Below, in pieces: positions 1-9,023 of a stretch of 64,000 nt of DNA. The first letter of the stretch is position 1. Each line of letters starts with the position of its first letter. Origin of the DNA: Arthrobacter_E sp044748305 (lineage in GTDB: Bacteria > Actinomycetota > Actinomycetes > Actinomycetales > Micrococcaceae); assembly GCF_044748305.1 (NCBI RefSeq), contig NZ_JBIVFT010000002.1, positions 434,001-498,000 of the forward strand. Reading direction: 5' to 3'. Made by a program: the position numbers and the translations under genes. The notes under the pieces were generated by a model, which saw nothing but the letters and a program-made list of their open reading frames with translations, was not told where the DNA came from and ran no database searches.

Positions 1-650
1 TCAGCAATGGCACGACGATCCTGCACCAGCAGTTCAACAACCTCAGGCTCGCGTTCGGCCGGAAGCTCCGGCTCACCGTGGTGGTGGGGTTCAAGCTCGA
101 ACAGATCTTGGAGCACATCCCGGACGCATCCTTCGTCTACAACGAGAACTTCGATCAGACGAACACCTCCAAGAGCCTCCTGAAGGCGCTGCGAAACTCC
201 GGGCGGGGTGGGGTGCTCTGGATGAACGGCGACGTCGTCTTCGATCCGGCCATCCTGGAGCGGCTGCGCCCACTCATCAAAGAGGACCGCTCCTTCATCG
301 CTGTCGACGTCTCATCGGTGTCCGATGAGGAGGTCAAGTACACGGTCGACGACGGCGGGTTCATCAACGCGCTGTCCAAGCAGGTCCCGCAGGCGGAGGC
401 CTTGGGGGAAGCCGTGGGGATCAACTACGTGTCCCGGAAGGACAAGAAGAAGCTGATCAAGCGCCTCCACGCGGTGGCCGAGCAGGACTACTTCGAACGC
501 GGCGTGGAGCTGACGATCGGGAAGGACGGTCTTCAGTGGCTTCCCGTGGACATCAGCAGCTTCTATGCCGTGGAAGTGGACTTCCCGGAAGACCTGGAAC
601 GTGCCAACGCGTCCGTGCAGGAGCACGGAGCCGGCACAGACCTTTCCTAG
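1..650 (+). CDS. Nucleotidyltransferase (COG1213-like), 5' end missing
   Basis: The reading frame is open to the left edge (first full codon at base 3), so the N-terminus with the glycine-rich nucleotide-binding loop lies outside the window. The visible part begins with SNGTTILHQQ, which looks like the stretch just after that loop in MobA-like NTP transferases. It continues with LWMNGDVVFD, where the Asp would bind the metal of the NTP. The family activates phosphocholine, sugar phosphates or related compounds as CDP or UDP derivatives. Being next to wecB and opposite a TagF-containing operon, it may supply a nucleotide-activated unit for wall-polymer synthesis; that role and the substrate are inference. 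It ends at a TAG, 46 bp before wecB on the same strand. Confidence 0.7.
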   Translation, partial: SNGTTILHQQFNNLRLAFGRKLRLTVVVGFKLEQILEHIPDASFVYNENFDQTNTSKSLLKALRNSGRGGVLWMNGDVVFDPAILERLRPLIKEDRSFIAVDVSSVSDEEVKYTVDDGGFINALSKQVPQAEALGEAVGINYVSRKDKKKLIKRLHAVAEQDYFERGVELTIGKDGLQWLPVDISSFYAVEVDFPEDLERANASVQEHGAGTDLS

Positions 651-696
651 TCATGTCACGGACAGTCGCTGCCGCGCCGTCTCCGGAGAATGACTC

Positions 697-1851
697 GTGA
701 TCGATTCGGACATCGCCGTCGTCATGGGAACCCGGCCGGAGATGATCAAACTTTCGCATATCGTTGCCGAGCTGGGTCAACGTGCGCGGCTGATTCACAC
801 CGGACAGCACTTCGATGACGAACTCTCCGGCCAGATTCAGGGGTTCCTCGGTCTGCCCGATCCCGATGTCACCTTGGAGGGTGTCGGAGGCAAGGATCGC
901 AGCACGCAGATCTCGACGACCATGATCGCATTGGCGCGGGAGTTCGAGCGCAACCGCCCGGCCGCCGTGATCGTTCAGGGCGATACGAACAGCGTGTCGG
1001 CCGGCGCCCAGGCCGCCAACTACTCGGGGGTGCCGGTCATCCACGTCGAGGCGGGGCTGCGGTCCTACGACCGCGCCATGCCGGAAGAGATCAACCGCCT
1101 GGTGGCGGGCGCGCTCTCCGATGTGCACTGCGCCGCGACCGACAACAACCGCCGGAACCTCCTGAGTGAAGGCGTCGTTCCCCGAGCCATCGCACTGACG
1201 GGCAACACCATTGTGGAGGCCGTGAGGACCTCGCGGGCTTTCGCCCTGAGTCTGACGGACCGTATGAGCCGCCACGCCGCACCGTGGATGAAGCGCAGCG
1301 ACTTCATCCTGGCCACGATCCACCGGCCGGAGAACACCGATGACAGGGAGGCCTTGGGCCGCATTCTGCAGGGCCTGGCGAACGCCCAGTCACCCGTGCT
1401 GTTCGTCGCGCACCCGAGGACCAGGGCCGCCATCAAGGCGTTCGGCCTCGAAAAGCTCGCCTCGCGTCTCACGATCATCGATTCGGTGGCACATCACGAG
1501 TTCCTCGCTCTTGCGGATGCCGCAGCCCTTCTGGTCTCCGATTCCGGTGGACTGCAGGAGGAATGCACGGTCTTGAAGAAGCCGTTGCTGGTGGTCCGGC
1601 GCAGTACCGAGCGTCCTGAGTCCATCGCTGCCGGCTTCGCCCGGTTGATCACACCGGAACTGGACCTCGCGGCCGCTGTGAACACCGTCCTGACCACAGA
1701 TCTCGCGCCAGAGCTGGCTGAGCGTCCCTCTCCCTACGGGGATGGCCAGGCCAGCGCACGCATCGCGCTCATCGCCACACTGATCGCCGACGGCGCTCCG
1801 GTCCCTGACGCCGTCGCCGAGACCGGCCGACGGCTCCCCCTGCAGGGGTGA
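697..1851 (+). CDS. wecB: UDP-N-acetylglucosamine 2-epimerase (non-hydrolysing)
   Basis: This 384-residue cytoplasmic enzyme converts UDP-GlcNAc to UDP-ManNAc. It shows the family signatures: GTRPE at residues 11-15, HTGQH at 34-38, QGDTNSV near 90, HVEAGLRS followed by PEEINR near 115-130, and SDSGG at 281-285 followed by LQEE. Length matches the bacterial family. The GTG start has GGAG 8 nt upstream. The product is the substrate of the WecC-type dehydrogenase encoded on the opposite strand at 9020-10327, so the two probably work together to make UDP-ManNAcA for the wall polymer built by the minus-strand operon. It may be co-transcribed with the nucleotidyltransferase upstream. It converges with the operon's last gene across a hairpin at 1942-1986. 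Confidence 0.93.
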   Translation: MIDSDIAVVMGTRPEMIKLSHIVAELGQRARLIHTGQHFDDELSGQIQGFLGLPDPDVTLEGVGGKDRSTQISTTMIALAREFERNRPAAVIVQGDTNSVSAGAQAANYSGVPVIHVEAGLRSYDRAMPEEINRLVAGALSDVHCAATDNNRRNLLSEGVVPRAIALTGNTIVEAVRTSRAFALSLTDRMSRHAAPWMKRSDFILATIHRPENTDDREALGRILQGLANAQSPVLFVAHPRTRAAIKAFGLEKLASRLTIIDSVAHHEFLALADAAALLVSDSGGLQEECTVLKKPLLVVRRSTERPESIAAGFARLITPELDLAAAVNTVLTTDLAPELAERPSPYGDGQASARIALIATLIADGAPVPDAVAETGRRLPLQG

Positions 1852-1941
1852 CCGCCAGCCGCGTCAGTCTCATCTCAGGTCAGCGCTTAACGTCAAGCAC
1901 GAAATCAACACTTTCGTTGCGCATTACATCGCATCGTGTCC

Positions 1942-1986
1942 AGCTCCGTGGCCTTGTCACGGCAAGAAGCCAAGAACCACGGAGCT
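1942..1986. terminator. Hairpin between convergent genes
   Basis: The 10-base arms AGCTCCGTGG (1942-1951) and CCACGGAGCT (1977-1986) are perfectly complementary. A smaller CTTG/CAAG stem sits inside. It lies between the 3' ends of wecB and the TPR-TagF-GT4 gene, so it can act on transcripts from both sides. There is no long T-run on either strand, so intrinsic termination is plausible but not proven. Confidence 0.5.
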
Positions 1987-1995
1987 GAATCCGAT

Positions 1996-4900
1996 TTAGA
2001 GCTGGTTCCCAGATGTCTCCGAAAGGACTCCTGCGCACTGCACGAACCTGCGAAGCGCATCTTCGTTGTACTGAGCCACGTCGAACAAGCTTTCCGGAAC
2101 AAGCTCCCGGTCGACCGTTGTCAATGCAACATCGACACCGTCATCATTGTTTGAAACCAATAGGCCCCCATACTTCGCCACGATACTGCGGGGACCAGGT
2201 ATGTCTGTCGCGATGATCCGCTTGCCCAGGACCAAAGCCTCCAGTAATGAGAGTCCTTGCCCCTCCCAACGCGAAAGCAAGGTAATTGCGTCAGCTCTCG
2301 CCATAATCGAGTATGGATTCTCCAACTGCCCAGTCAGTAAAACCCTGTCCTGGAGACCCAATCGCCCGATCAAGGAGACAAGATGCTGCTCTTCGGGGCC
2401 TCCGCCTACCACGACCAGCCGCATCCCCGGTAGCGCATTCGCAGCGAATCGTTTGATCAAGCGATCATGGCCCTTTTCCACGGAAAGTCTCCCCACCGCC
2501 ACGACGAGCTTCTCCGCAGAGTCCAAGAACTCCGCCAAGTTGGCGGCCAATGGGAGCTTCGCAGCGGCGAGGATTCGGGGAGCGTCAACGATGTTGTTCG
2601 CCCAGACGAACTCCGAGTCCTCGACGCCATATCTGAAGGCTATTGCGTCACGGTTCGCCTCGCAGACAGATTCGGAGACCGAAATAAGCGAATCGAACCT
2701 ACGATACAGTTTAAAGACCGAAGCCAGCTGAGGATGTTTGGAACGCAGTTCCTGCAACATATCGTTGTGCAAATACACTGCGCTTCTGCTCTCCTGGGGA
2801 CCGCTCCCGAAGACCCGCACCCAGAACCGAGCATATCCGTCGAACTCACAGATGAACTCCGGTTTGGCACCACCGAATATGCGAAGAAACTCGCGAGAGA
2901 AGGCCCTTTCCAGGACCTTCTCCTGTTGCTGATTTAGCTCTGTGAACCACTCACGATCCTTTTTGTCCAACCATCGCTCTTCGGCGGTGAACAACATGGC
3001 TCCCGCCCGAGGGAGGACACTGACCTCCTCGCCGAGCAGAGCCGCTTGAGCCACCCGCTCGGGATCGGAAAGTACGCTATCCCGGTCGATCAGTAGGTGC
3101 ACCGAAGATTGCGTTGTTAGGAGCAGCTCAGACGACAGAGCGCGGAACGAGGCAGCGATCCCATTGGGTATGAGACTCTGCCGGAACACCAGCGCCGGGC
3201 CGGAATTTGCGATGGACAACTCACCGGATTCGCGATCATCCAGCCGCCCGGACATGAACCAATCGAGAACCCGCCGCGATGCCCGTCCGTCCTCTCGTCC
3301 GGCAAACGTCTGGCGGGCCGATTTCCACACGGAGTCCAATTCAAAAGAGCGTTCCTCGGCATATCTCAGCTGGTCTATGACACCGTCAAGATCGGCACAG
3401 ACCTGCCCAGTCATCGGGACATCATAAAACCCCCGGGAAGCCCGATATTCATCTAGGTCAGGGGCGTAGAAGATGATCGTCTTATTCGTCGCCAGAAAGT
3501 CGAAATAGACCGAAGAATAGTCCGTGACCAAGGCGTCTGCCAAACCCAGGACCTCATACAAGTCCAAGTCTTTGGGAATCAGCCATGAGTCCAGCTCTCC
3601 TCCCTTGGCAAGATCGTGGACAAACCGATGCGCAGAGTAACGAACTTGAAAACCGGCCTCAGTAAGCCCGGCGAGGAAAGCGGCCTCCGACGCCGCATCG
3701 AACTCGATTCCATTCGTCGAGTCGAGTTGGCCCCTCCAGGTCGGCGCATAGACGACGAACGGTGCACCGGGTTCCAATCCCAACCGCTCACGAACCATAT
3801 CCTTCGCGACCGGCGTGGTACGAAGCATCGCGTCAACGCGCGGGGAACCTGCCGCCAAGACCCGGCCTGAAAACAAACTCTCCACGTTGTAGTCACGAAG
3901 CAAGACCCGCGCCGTCCACTCAGCACCAGGAGACAAGTGCGTGGCATGCAAGAAGTTTCTGCTGATGTTTCCGTAGGTCCATTTCTCGCCTCGGATCGAC
4001 TTCCCAAGCGTCTTCAGAGGGGTTCCATGCCACGTATTCAGGTATTTCTGACCTGCGCGACGAATGAAATACGAACCGAACGATGTATTGTTGACCAGGA
4101 ACCCGGCGGTCGCGAGGTTGCGGAAATAGTTTTCTGTTTCGCGTTCGACGATCACCACCTGCTCGTCACTTAGCACGTCCGCCGGGACAAGGGTGTCCTT
4201 TTGAACCACCCAGACGTGCCTGAAGTCTCGGTATTCTGGCCGCCGCCGTGCCTCACGATACAAGGCAAGCGGGTTGCAGGAAATACTGCTACCGTGACCT
4301 ACTTCATAGAGAATCGTCATCATCTCCAACGGAAGTTCAGCTTGATAAGCCAGGTATCGCGCATGTAAATCTTCTGTTTGCGAAGCTCCGCCCGCCTTGC
4401 CGACACCATCGATGCCCTGGACCGCCGCTGTCCGCAGATAGGCCTGAATGGCCTCCTCACACCGGTCCAGCATGTGGTAGGCGTACCCCAGCGAGTAGAA
4501 AACATGGGGGTCGTGAAGCGACAAGCCTCGGGAAGCCATTTCTAGCAGCACCACAGCAGCTCCAAAGGATCGTTCGCGGACCAGTTTCAAGCCCGCAGTC
4601 CTCGCAAGCTTCGCCTTCCTCGGCGTCACGGCACCAGCAAGGACGGGCATCACTGTCGCGACAAATTCAGCACTACGGGTCGCTTCCAGGTCTTCCGCCT
4701 GAATCGAGAATTCGATTCGGTACTGGCTCCGAAAGCATTCAAGGGCATCCTCAACGCGTCCGGCCGTCGCAAGAAGCCTTCCTGCATGGTAGAGCCCACG
4801 ACGGTCCTCAGTACTCGGCAAGGTGCTTGAGTGAGCAAATCGGCGTGCGGCTTCTTCCAGTTTCCCTTGGCGTTCTAAAACGAAACCCAGCCGCCAGTGC

Positions 4901-5847
4901 CAGTACGCTCTTGACGGGTCCTCAGACACTGCGAGCGTGTAGTAGAGTTCAGCTCCCGCCCAGTCGTACACCCGGTCGTGAGCCATCCCTGCCCGGAAGT
5001 AGAATTCACCATCCTCAGGATGAAAGCCCTCGAATTCATTGAAGGAATTTTTGGCAAGTCCCCAGTTCCCCTTTGAGGCATGGAGCGCGCCTAATCCGAA
5101 GACAGAGTCCCTCGGGGGCAACGCAGCCGCAGAGTGCTCGAATTGTCGGGAAGCATTTTCTGCGAATCCAGCTTCCATGAGGATGACACCATAGCGGTAG
5201 GCGTCTGCGGCCTGAAGCTCGCCTCGTTGGGCAAGGACTGCGAACCAGTGCCGAGCCTCGTCATCAAGCCGCTGCGATGCTGCCGTACGAGCCAACTGTA
5301 TGAGCCAATCGCTCCTGGCAATTCCGCGTTCGACTCCGCGACGCAGATGACGCATACGCTCATTCGGAGTGAGCGCCCCATGCATGATTCCGTTGAGCAA
5401 CCGCTTGTAAGGACGATCATCCGATTGGCCCGACGAACAGGCGCTCTCCAGATCCGACAAACCATCGTGCAGACGTCCCATCGCCAACAGGACCACCGCC
5501 CTGTGATATCGGTACTTCGCTCGGTCCTCCAGAGCTACCGCCGCGCTGTAGCTCTGTTCCGCTTCCTCCAGATGGCCCTGTCGTTCCTGCGCTAAGCCAA
5601 GGTGGTAATGCCAGGACGCATTCCGCGAATCGGCCCCAACAGCGCTGCCAAAACCCTGGACAGCCTGCTGCAGATCACCTCTCCGAAGGGCTTCCTGGCC
5701 CAACTTCGCCATAAGACGAGCTGTCGCCTTGGAGCGCGGCAAGTACTTGCCGGCCAGACTGGTCAGCGAAGCACCCGCATCCAGCCGCTGCAAACCCCTG
5801 CCCAACAGCCTTTCTAGACGTCGTGGATTCAAAGTAAATCCTTTCAT
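1996..5847 (-). CDS. TPR - TagF-like glycerophosphotransferase - GT4 fusion
   Basis: This giant protein of about 1283 residues has three parts. Residues ~20-500 are tandem TPR-like helical repeats. Residues ~520-880 form a CDP-glycerol glycerophosphotransferase (TagB/TagF) domain, with NTWHGTPLK near 605, VVYAPTWRG, and TDYSSVYFDF near 780. The C-terminal ~200 residues form a GT4 glycosyltransferase domain, with AVGRLSVEKGHDRL near 1116 and SRWEGQGLSLLEAL near 1190. The start chosen is the ATG at 5847, which overlaps the upstream stop as ATGA; a longer frame to 5886 would overlap the upstream gene more. It is the last gene of the wall-polymer operon. TagF domains transfer polyol phosphate from CDP-polyol, and TPRs often dock such enzymes at the membrane or on partners. 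The exact polymer is unknown. Codon use is clearly less GC-rich than in the operon's first genes. Confidence 0.85.
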   Translation of the reverse strand: MKGFTLNPRRLERLLGRGLQRLDAGASLTSLAGKYLPRSKATARLMAKLGQEALRRGDLQQAVQGFGSAVGADSRNASWHYHLGLAQERQGHLEEAEQSYSAAVALEDRAKYRYHRAVVLLAMGRLHDGLSDLESACSSGQSDDRPYKRLLNGIMHGALTPNERMRHLRRGVERGIARSDWLIQLARTAASQRLDDEARHWFAVLAQRGELQAADAYRYGVILMEAGFAENASRQFEHSAAALPPRDSVFGLGALHASKGNWGLAKNSFNEFEGFHPEDGEFYFRAGMAHDRVYDWAGAELYYTLAVSEDPSRAYWHWRLGFVLERQGKLEEAARRFAHSSTLPSTEDRRGLYHAGRLLATAGRVEDALECFRSQYRIEFSIQAEDLEATRSAEFVATVMPVLAGAVTPRKAKLARTAGLKLVRERSFGAAVVLLEMASRGLSLHDPHVFYSLGYAYHMLDRCEEAIQAYLRTAAVQGIDGVGKAGGASQTEDLHARYLAYQAELPLEMMTILYEVGHGSSISCNPLALYREARRRPEYRDFRHVWVVQKDTLVPADVLSDEQVVIVERETENYFRNLATAGFLVNNTSFGSYFIRRAGQKYLNTWHGTPLKTLGKSIRGEKWTYGNISRNFLHATHLSPGAEWTARVLLRDYNVESLFSGRVLAAGSPRVDAMLRTTPVAKDMVRERLGLEPGAPFVVYAPTWRGQLDSTNGIEFDAASEAAFLAGLTEAGFQVRYSAHRFVHDLAKGGELDSWLIPKDLDLYEVLGLADALVTDYSSVYFDFLATNKTIIFYAPDLDEYRASRGFYDVPMTGQVCADLDGVIDQLRYAEERSFELDSVWKSARQTFAGREDGRASRRVLDWFMSGRLDDRESGELSIANSGPALVFRQSLIPNGIAASFRALSSELLLTTQSSVHLLIDRDSVLSDPERVAQAALLGEEVSVLPRAGAMLFTAEERWLDKKDREWFTELNQQQEKVLERAFSREFLRIFGGAKPEFICEFDGYARFWVRVFGSGPQESRSAVYLHNDMLQELRSKHPQLASVFKLYRRFDSLISVSESVCEANRDAIAFRYGVEDSEFVWANNIVDAPRILAAAKLPLAANLAEFLDSAEKLVVAVGRLSVEKGHDRLIKRFAANALPGMRLVVVGGGPEEQHLVSLIGRLGLQDRVLLTGQLENPYSIMARADAITLLSRWEGQGLSLLEALVLGKRIIATDIPGPRSIVAKYGGLLVSNNDDGVDVALTTVDRELVPESLFDVAQYNEDALRRFVQCAGVLSETSGNQL

Positions 5848-8800
5848 TTCCCGAATCTCGGAAGATCCTTCTGTGTGGCGTCCCAAAGAAGTACATCTCG
5901 CAACGCAGTAACCACTCGTTCAGTCGCTGAGCCGTCGTCGTTGGATGCGAACCGCGTCGCGAATTTTTCTGCAGCCTTTACATCTGCCGGACTCAGGATG
6001 TTCCGGCAAAGCGCCTCCGTGGTCCGGACTGGCGGCCCTGGAAGCCCTTCTTGGAATTCCAGATAGAACCCTCGGGTCTTCCGCTCGTACTGGTCCAGAT
6101 CCGGGGCATAGATATATATAGGTTTTCTCGTCACCGCGTAGTCGTACATGATCGACGAGTAGTCTGTCACTAGAAGATCTGATGCCAGAATGAGGTCATT
6201 CACTTGCGGATAATCTGACACATCTAATATCCCTGTCGATCTGACTGCCGCAGCACGACTTGTCGTATGGTGGCCTCGGAATAGAACTATGATGTCTGGT
6301 CCCAGTTTGCGCTTCATCACTTCGAGGTCTAAATACATGGTGCGGTCGATGTTTCCCGCGGAATCCTTGACATCGTCACGCCAAGTGGGGGCATAGAGAA
6401 TGACCCTATCCCCTTTCCGCATACCCAGGTTTTCCCGGATTTCCAGGCATCGAGACTCTACGTCCGGCCCTGTCAGCCCATCGTTCCTTGGATATCCGCA
6501 AGTCAGTACACGGCCGGTGAACCCCAATGCTTTCGGCAGCACCTCCGCCGCGAAGGAATTCTGGGCCAACAGGACGTCCCAAGCGTGAGCTTCGCGAGCC
6601 ATTAATCCTCGGTAGGAAGGCGAGAGTGTGCCTGTCGGTACATCCGACCCGATCCTCTTCAGAGGTGTGCCATGCCAGGTCTGCAGGTAAAATTGTCGCG
6701 GGTTCTTCCTGAAGTAATGCGGGAAGTTGTTGTTGTTCACCAGTACCGAGGCGCGATGCATGACCTCGAACCAGGTTCTTGTGCCCCTCACGAGAGGAAC
6801 CGCATAGGACGGGACAGGAACCGACAAATCTGCCACCGACCAGTAAATCCGCAAATTCGAGGCGTCGAGCGTCAGCCGGTCTGAGATGGCCCGCGGGCTG
6901 TCGGTACAAAACTTTCCACCGAAGCTCTCGAAAACCGCCGAGGGTTCCAGGAGCGGAACGTCATCCCGAGAGAAGATCCTGGCAAGTTCTCGTTGGTGGA
7001 ATCGCCCACGCTCATCCGGACTAAGTGGGGGCCCGAAGGTGACTGCGAGATGTCCAGCGGCCGTCTGCCACAAGGTCACTAAAGCCGTCTTGTACTTGGC
7101 CTCCAGAGGAAGACGAGCTTCCATGTCCGGAGACAGAGAAATCGGTCGGGCGTCGGTGCTCTCCGTTCCTTTATCTGCCGGCATCCATCTCACCGTGTAG
7201 GCACCCGACATCGGCGCCTCCACAGCAACGCCCCATCGGTGTGTCTGAAGGGTGAAGACGTACCGGTTCGTTCGCTCGTCCAGCGCTTCGGTGCGGACAG
7301 GATCGATACGGGACTGTCTCGTTTCCAGGACGAGACGAGGATGAGCTTTCTTGTCCACGCCCCAATCCACATCGATCCGAAAGGCATTGTCGTCGAATTC
7401 GTGTCCGACTCCGACGACACAAGGAATGCCAGATAAATACCGTCCGGACGTCTCCGGGAATCCTTCTAGGCGATGCCATCGACTGAAAACGTGTCCGGAG
7501 AGTTTCATGCTCAACTGAAACGAACTGCCTTTGCCGTCCTCCAATGCCGACAGCGGGAGGAGACAATCGAAGCCCGCAGCGGAATGCGACGCGAAGGGGT
7601 CATCCGACTGCCAGTCCAGCCGATCGTCAATGCGTCGCGTCAAACACAACTCCGTCCCATCCTGTTGCGACACAGTGACGAACCCATTTCGCTGATCACT
7701 TCTCAGTCCTCGGACATAAGCATGACCCCGAAGTCTCACCTCATCTGAACCGACGACTTCGTGCATTTTCAGATCGGTTACGAACTCCAGATCCTGCGGC
7801 TCGCAACTCATGGGGACTGATCTGAGTTCGTCTGGCAGATCATCCCAGTACCCCGGACGGGCAAGGAACTCATCTCCCACAGGGACCACCTCGAATCCTG
7901 TGCCGTGCTCCTGCCAGTCGACAACGATGCACTCCACCGAGTTCCGGTCTCCCATGACCGCCGCGGCAAGCAAAATCCTGGCGTGAGGACCGATCATGCT
8001 GTCTATAGGAACGTCCAGTACCCCGGGCTCACTGAACAGTCTTGCCAGCGATCGTGCCCCTGCGCTCAGAAACTCCCAGTATTCAGGTGCAGTGTTGGGA
8101 ACTTGTCGGTAGTACGACATCAGGTCCGACCCCAGGAGCCGGCGGACCCACACCCTGCAAACAGATGGTTCGCCGAATTCCAGAAAGATTTGACTGACCC
8201 GATGCGCGATTTCGATCCTGTCCACGAGATCGACCTGGGAGCGTTTTCCTTGAGTTATCGATGACGCATTCTCCCGCAAGCGCCAGCTGTACACGCGCTG
8301 GTCCAGAACGTCAAAGGCCTTCGCCCGGACATAAGCTTTAGCGCTCGTCTCTTGATCCTCGTAGAGGATGTTCTCGGGTATCGGCGCTAATTCGCGGTCC
8401 CAGAAATCTCGGAGGAAGACCTTATTCCATAGGAATACGTCATCGATAATTTCTGGAAATAGACAGACATCAATATTGAGTTTCCGCTTGGAGTGGAGCT
8501 TATCCGAGAGTTTGACCGGCTTCGGCTTGCCATTGATAATTCGGTCATATGAACCTACGGCGAATTCCGATCCGGAAGAATCCAGTGATTCCATCATGGT
8601 CACATACGCATCTGGCGCAACCAGATCATCCGAATCTGCGAAGGTCAGGAATATGCCTGATGCTGCATTCACACCAATGTTTCGGGCCCGACCGTTACCG
8701 CCATGAGGAGCTCGAATCACAATGATTCGGCGATCCCACCGGGCGAACCGCTCGGCTATTTTCACGGTTTCATCAGTAGAACCATCATCGACCAAGATGA

Positions 8801-9023
8801 TCTCTAAATATGGATAGCTCTGACTTACGATGCTTTGCAGCAACTCGCCCAGATACTCCGCTACATTATGCATCGGCACAACGACCGACAACAGTCCAAG
8901 GCGGCGCCGCTGCCCTACCGTCTTCCGGACAATGGCGACCAGTGCTAGATACAGTGGCGTGCGACCAACTGACGCCAGCACTCGTTTGGCTCTCTGGAGT
9001 TGCTTCTTGACTCGACGTTTCAT
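5844..9023 (-). CDS. GT2 glycosyltransferase - TagF-like fusion
   Basis: A 1059-residue bifunctional enzyme. Residues ~45-280 are a GT2 (GT-A fold) domain with SVVVPMHN at 46-53, VDDGS at 78-82 and the metal-binding DSDD at 130-133. Residues ~700-1045 are a TagB/TagF-type glycerophosphotransferase domain with TWHGTPLKR near 783, ILYAPTWRDD, FRGHH, and VTDYSSIMYDY near 955. The ~400 residues between them match no domain I recognise. The ATG at 9023 overlaps the wecC stop as ATGA, and its own stop overlaps the next start the same way. It probably adds a sugar and then a polyol phosphate, or alternating units, to a growing wall polymer on the cytoplasmic membrane face. Base composition is low for this genome: sample lines I counted run about 42-55% GC. 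Confidence 0.85.
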   Translation of the reverse strand: MKRRVKKQLQRAKRVLASVGRTPLYLALVAIVRKTVGQRRRLGLLSVVVPMHNVAEYLGELLQSIVSQSYPYLEIILVDDGSTDETVKIAERFARWDRRIIVIRAPHGGNGRARNIGVNAASGIFLTFADSDDLVAPDAYVTMMESLDSSGSEFAVGSYDRIINGKPKPVKLSDKLHSKRKLNIDVCLFPEIIDDVFLWNKVFLRDFWDRELAPIPENILYEDQETSAKAYVRAKAFDVLDQRVYSWRLRENASSITQGKRSQVDLVDRIEIAHRVSQIFLEFGEPSVCRVWVRRLLGSDLMSYYRQVPNTAPEYWEFLSAGARSLARLFSEPGVLDVPIDSMIGPHARILLAAAVMGDRNSVECIVVDWQEHGTGFEVVPVGDEFLARPGYWDDLPDELRSVPMSCEPQDLEFVTDLKMHEVVGSDEVRLRGHAYVRGLRSDQRNGFVTVSQQDGTELCLTRRIDDRLDWQSDDPFASHSAAGFDCLLPLSALEDGKGSSFQLSMKLSGHVFSRWHRLEGFPETSGRYLSGIPCVVGVGHEFDDNAFRIDVDWGVDKKAHPRLVLETRQSRIDPVRTEALDERTNRYVFTLQTHRWGVAVEAPMSGAYTVRWMPADKGTESTDARPISLSPDMEARLPLEAKYKTALVTLWQTAAGHLAVTFGPPLSPDERGRFHQRELARIFSRDDVPLLEPSAVFESFGGKFCTDSPRAISDRLTLDASNLRIYWSVADLSVPVPSYAVPLVRGTRTWFEVMHRASVLVNNNNFPHYFRKNPRQFYLQTWHGTPLKRIGSDVPTGTLSPSYRGLMAREAHAWDVLLAQNSFAAEVLPKALGFTGRVLTCGYPRNDGLTGPDVESRCLEIRENLGMRKGDRVILYAPTWRDDVKDSAGNIDRTMYLDLEVMKRKLGPDIIVLFRGHHTTSRAAAVRSTGILDVSDYPQVNDLILASDLLVTDYSSIMYDYAVTRKPIYIYAPDLDQYERKTRGFYLEFQEGLPGPPVRTTEALCRNILSPADVKAAEKFATRFASNDDGSATERVVTALRDVLLWDATQKDLPRFGK

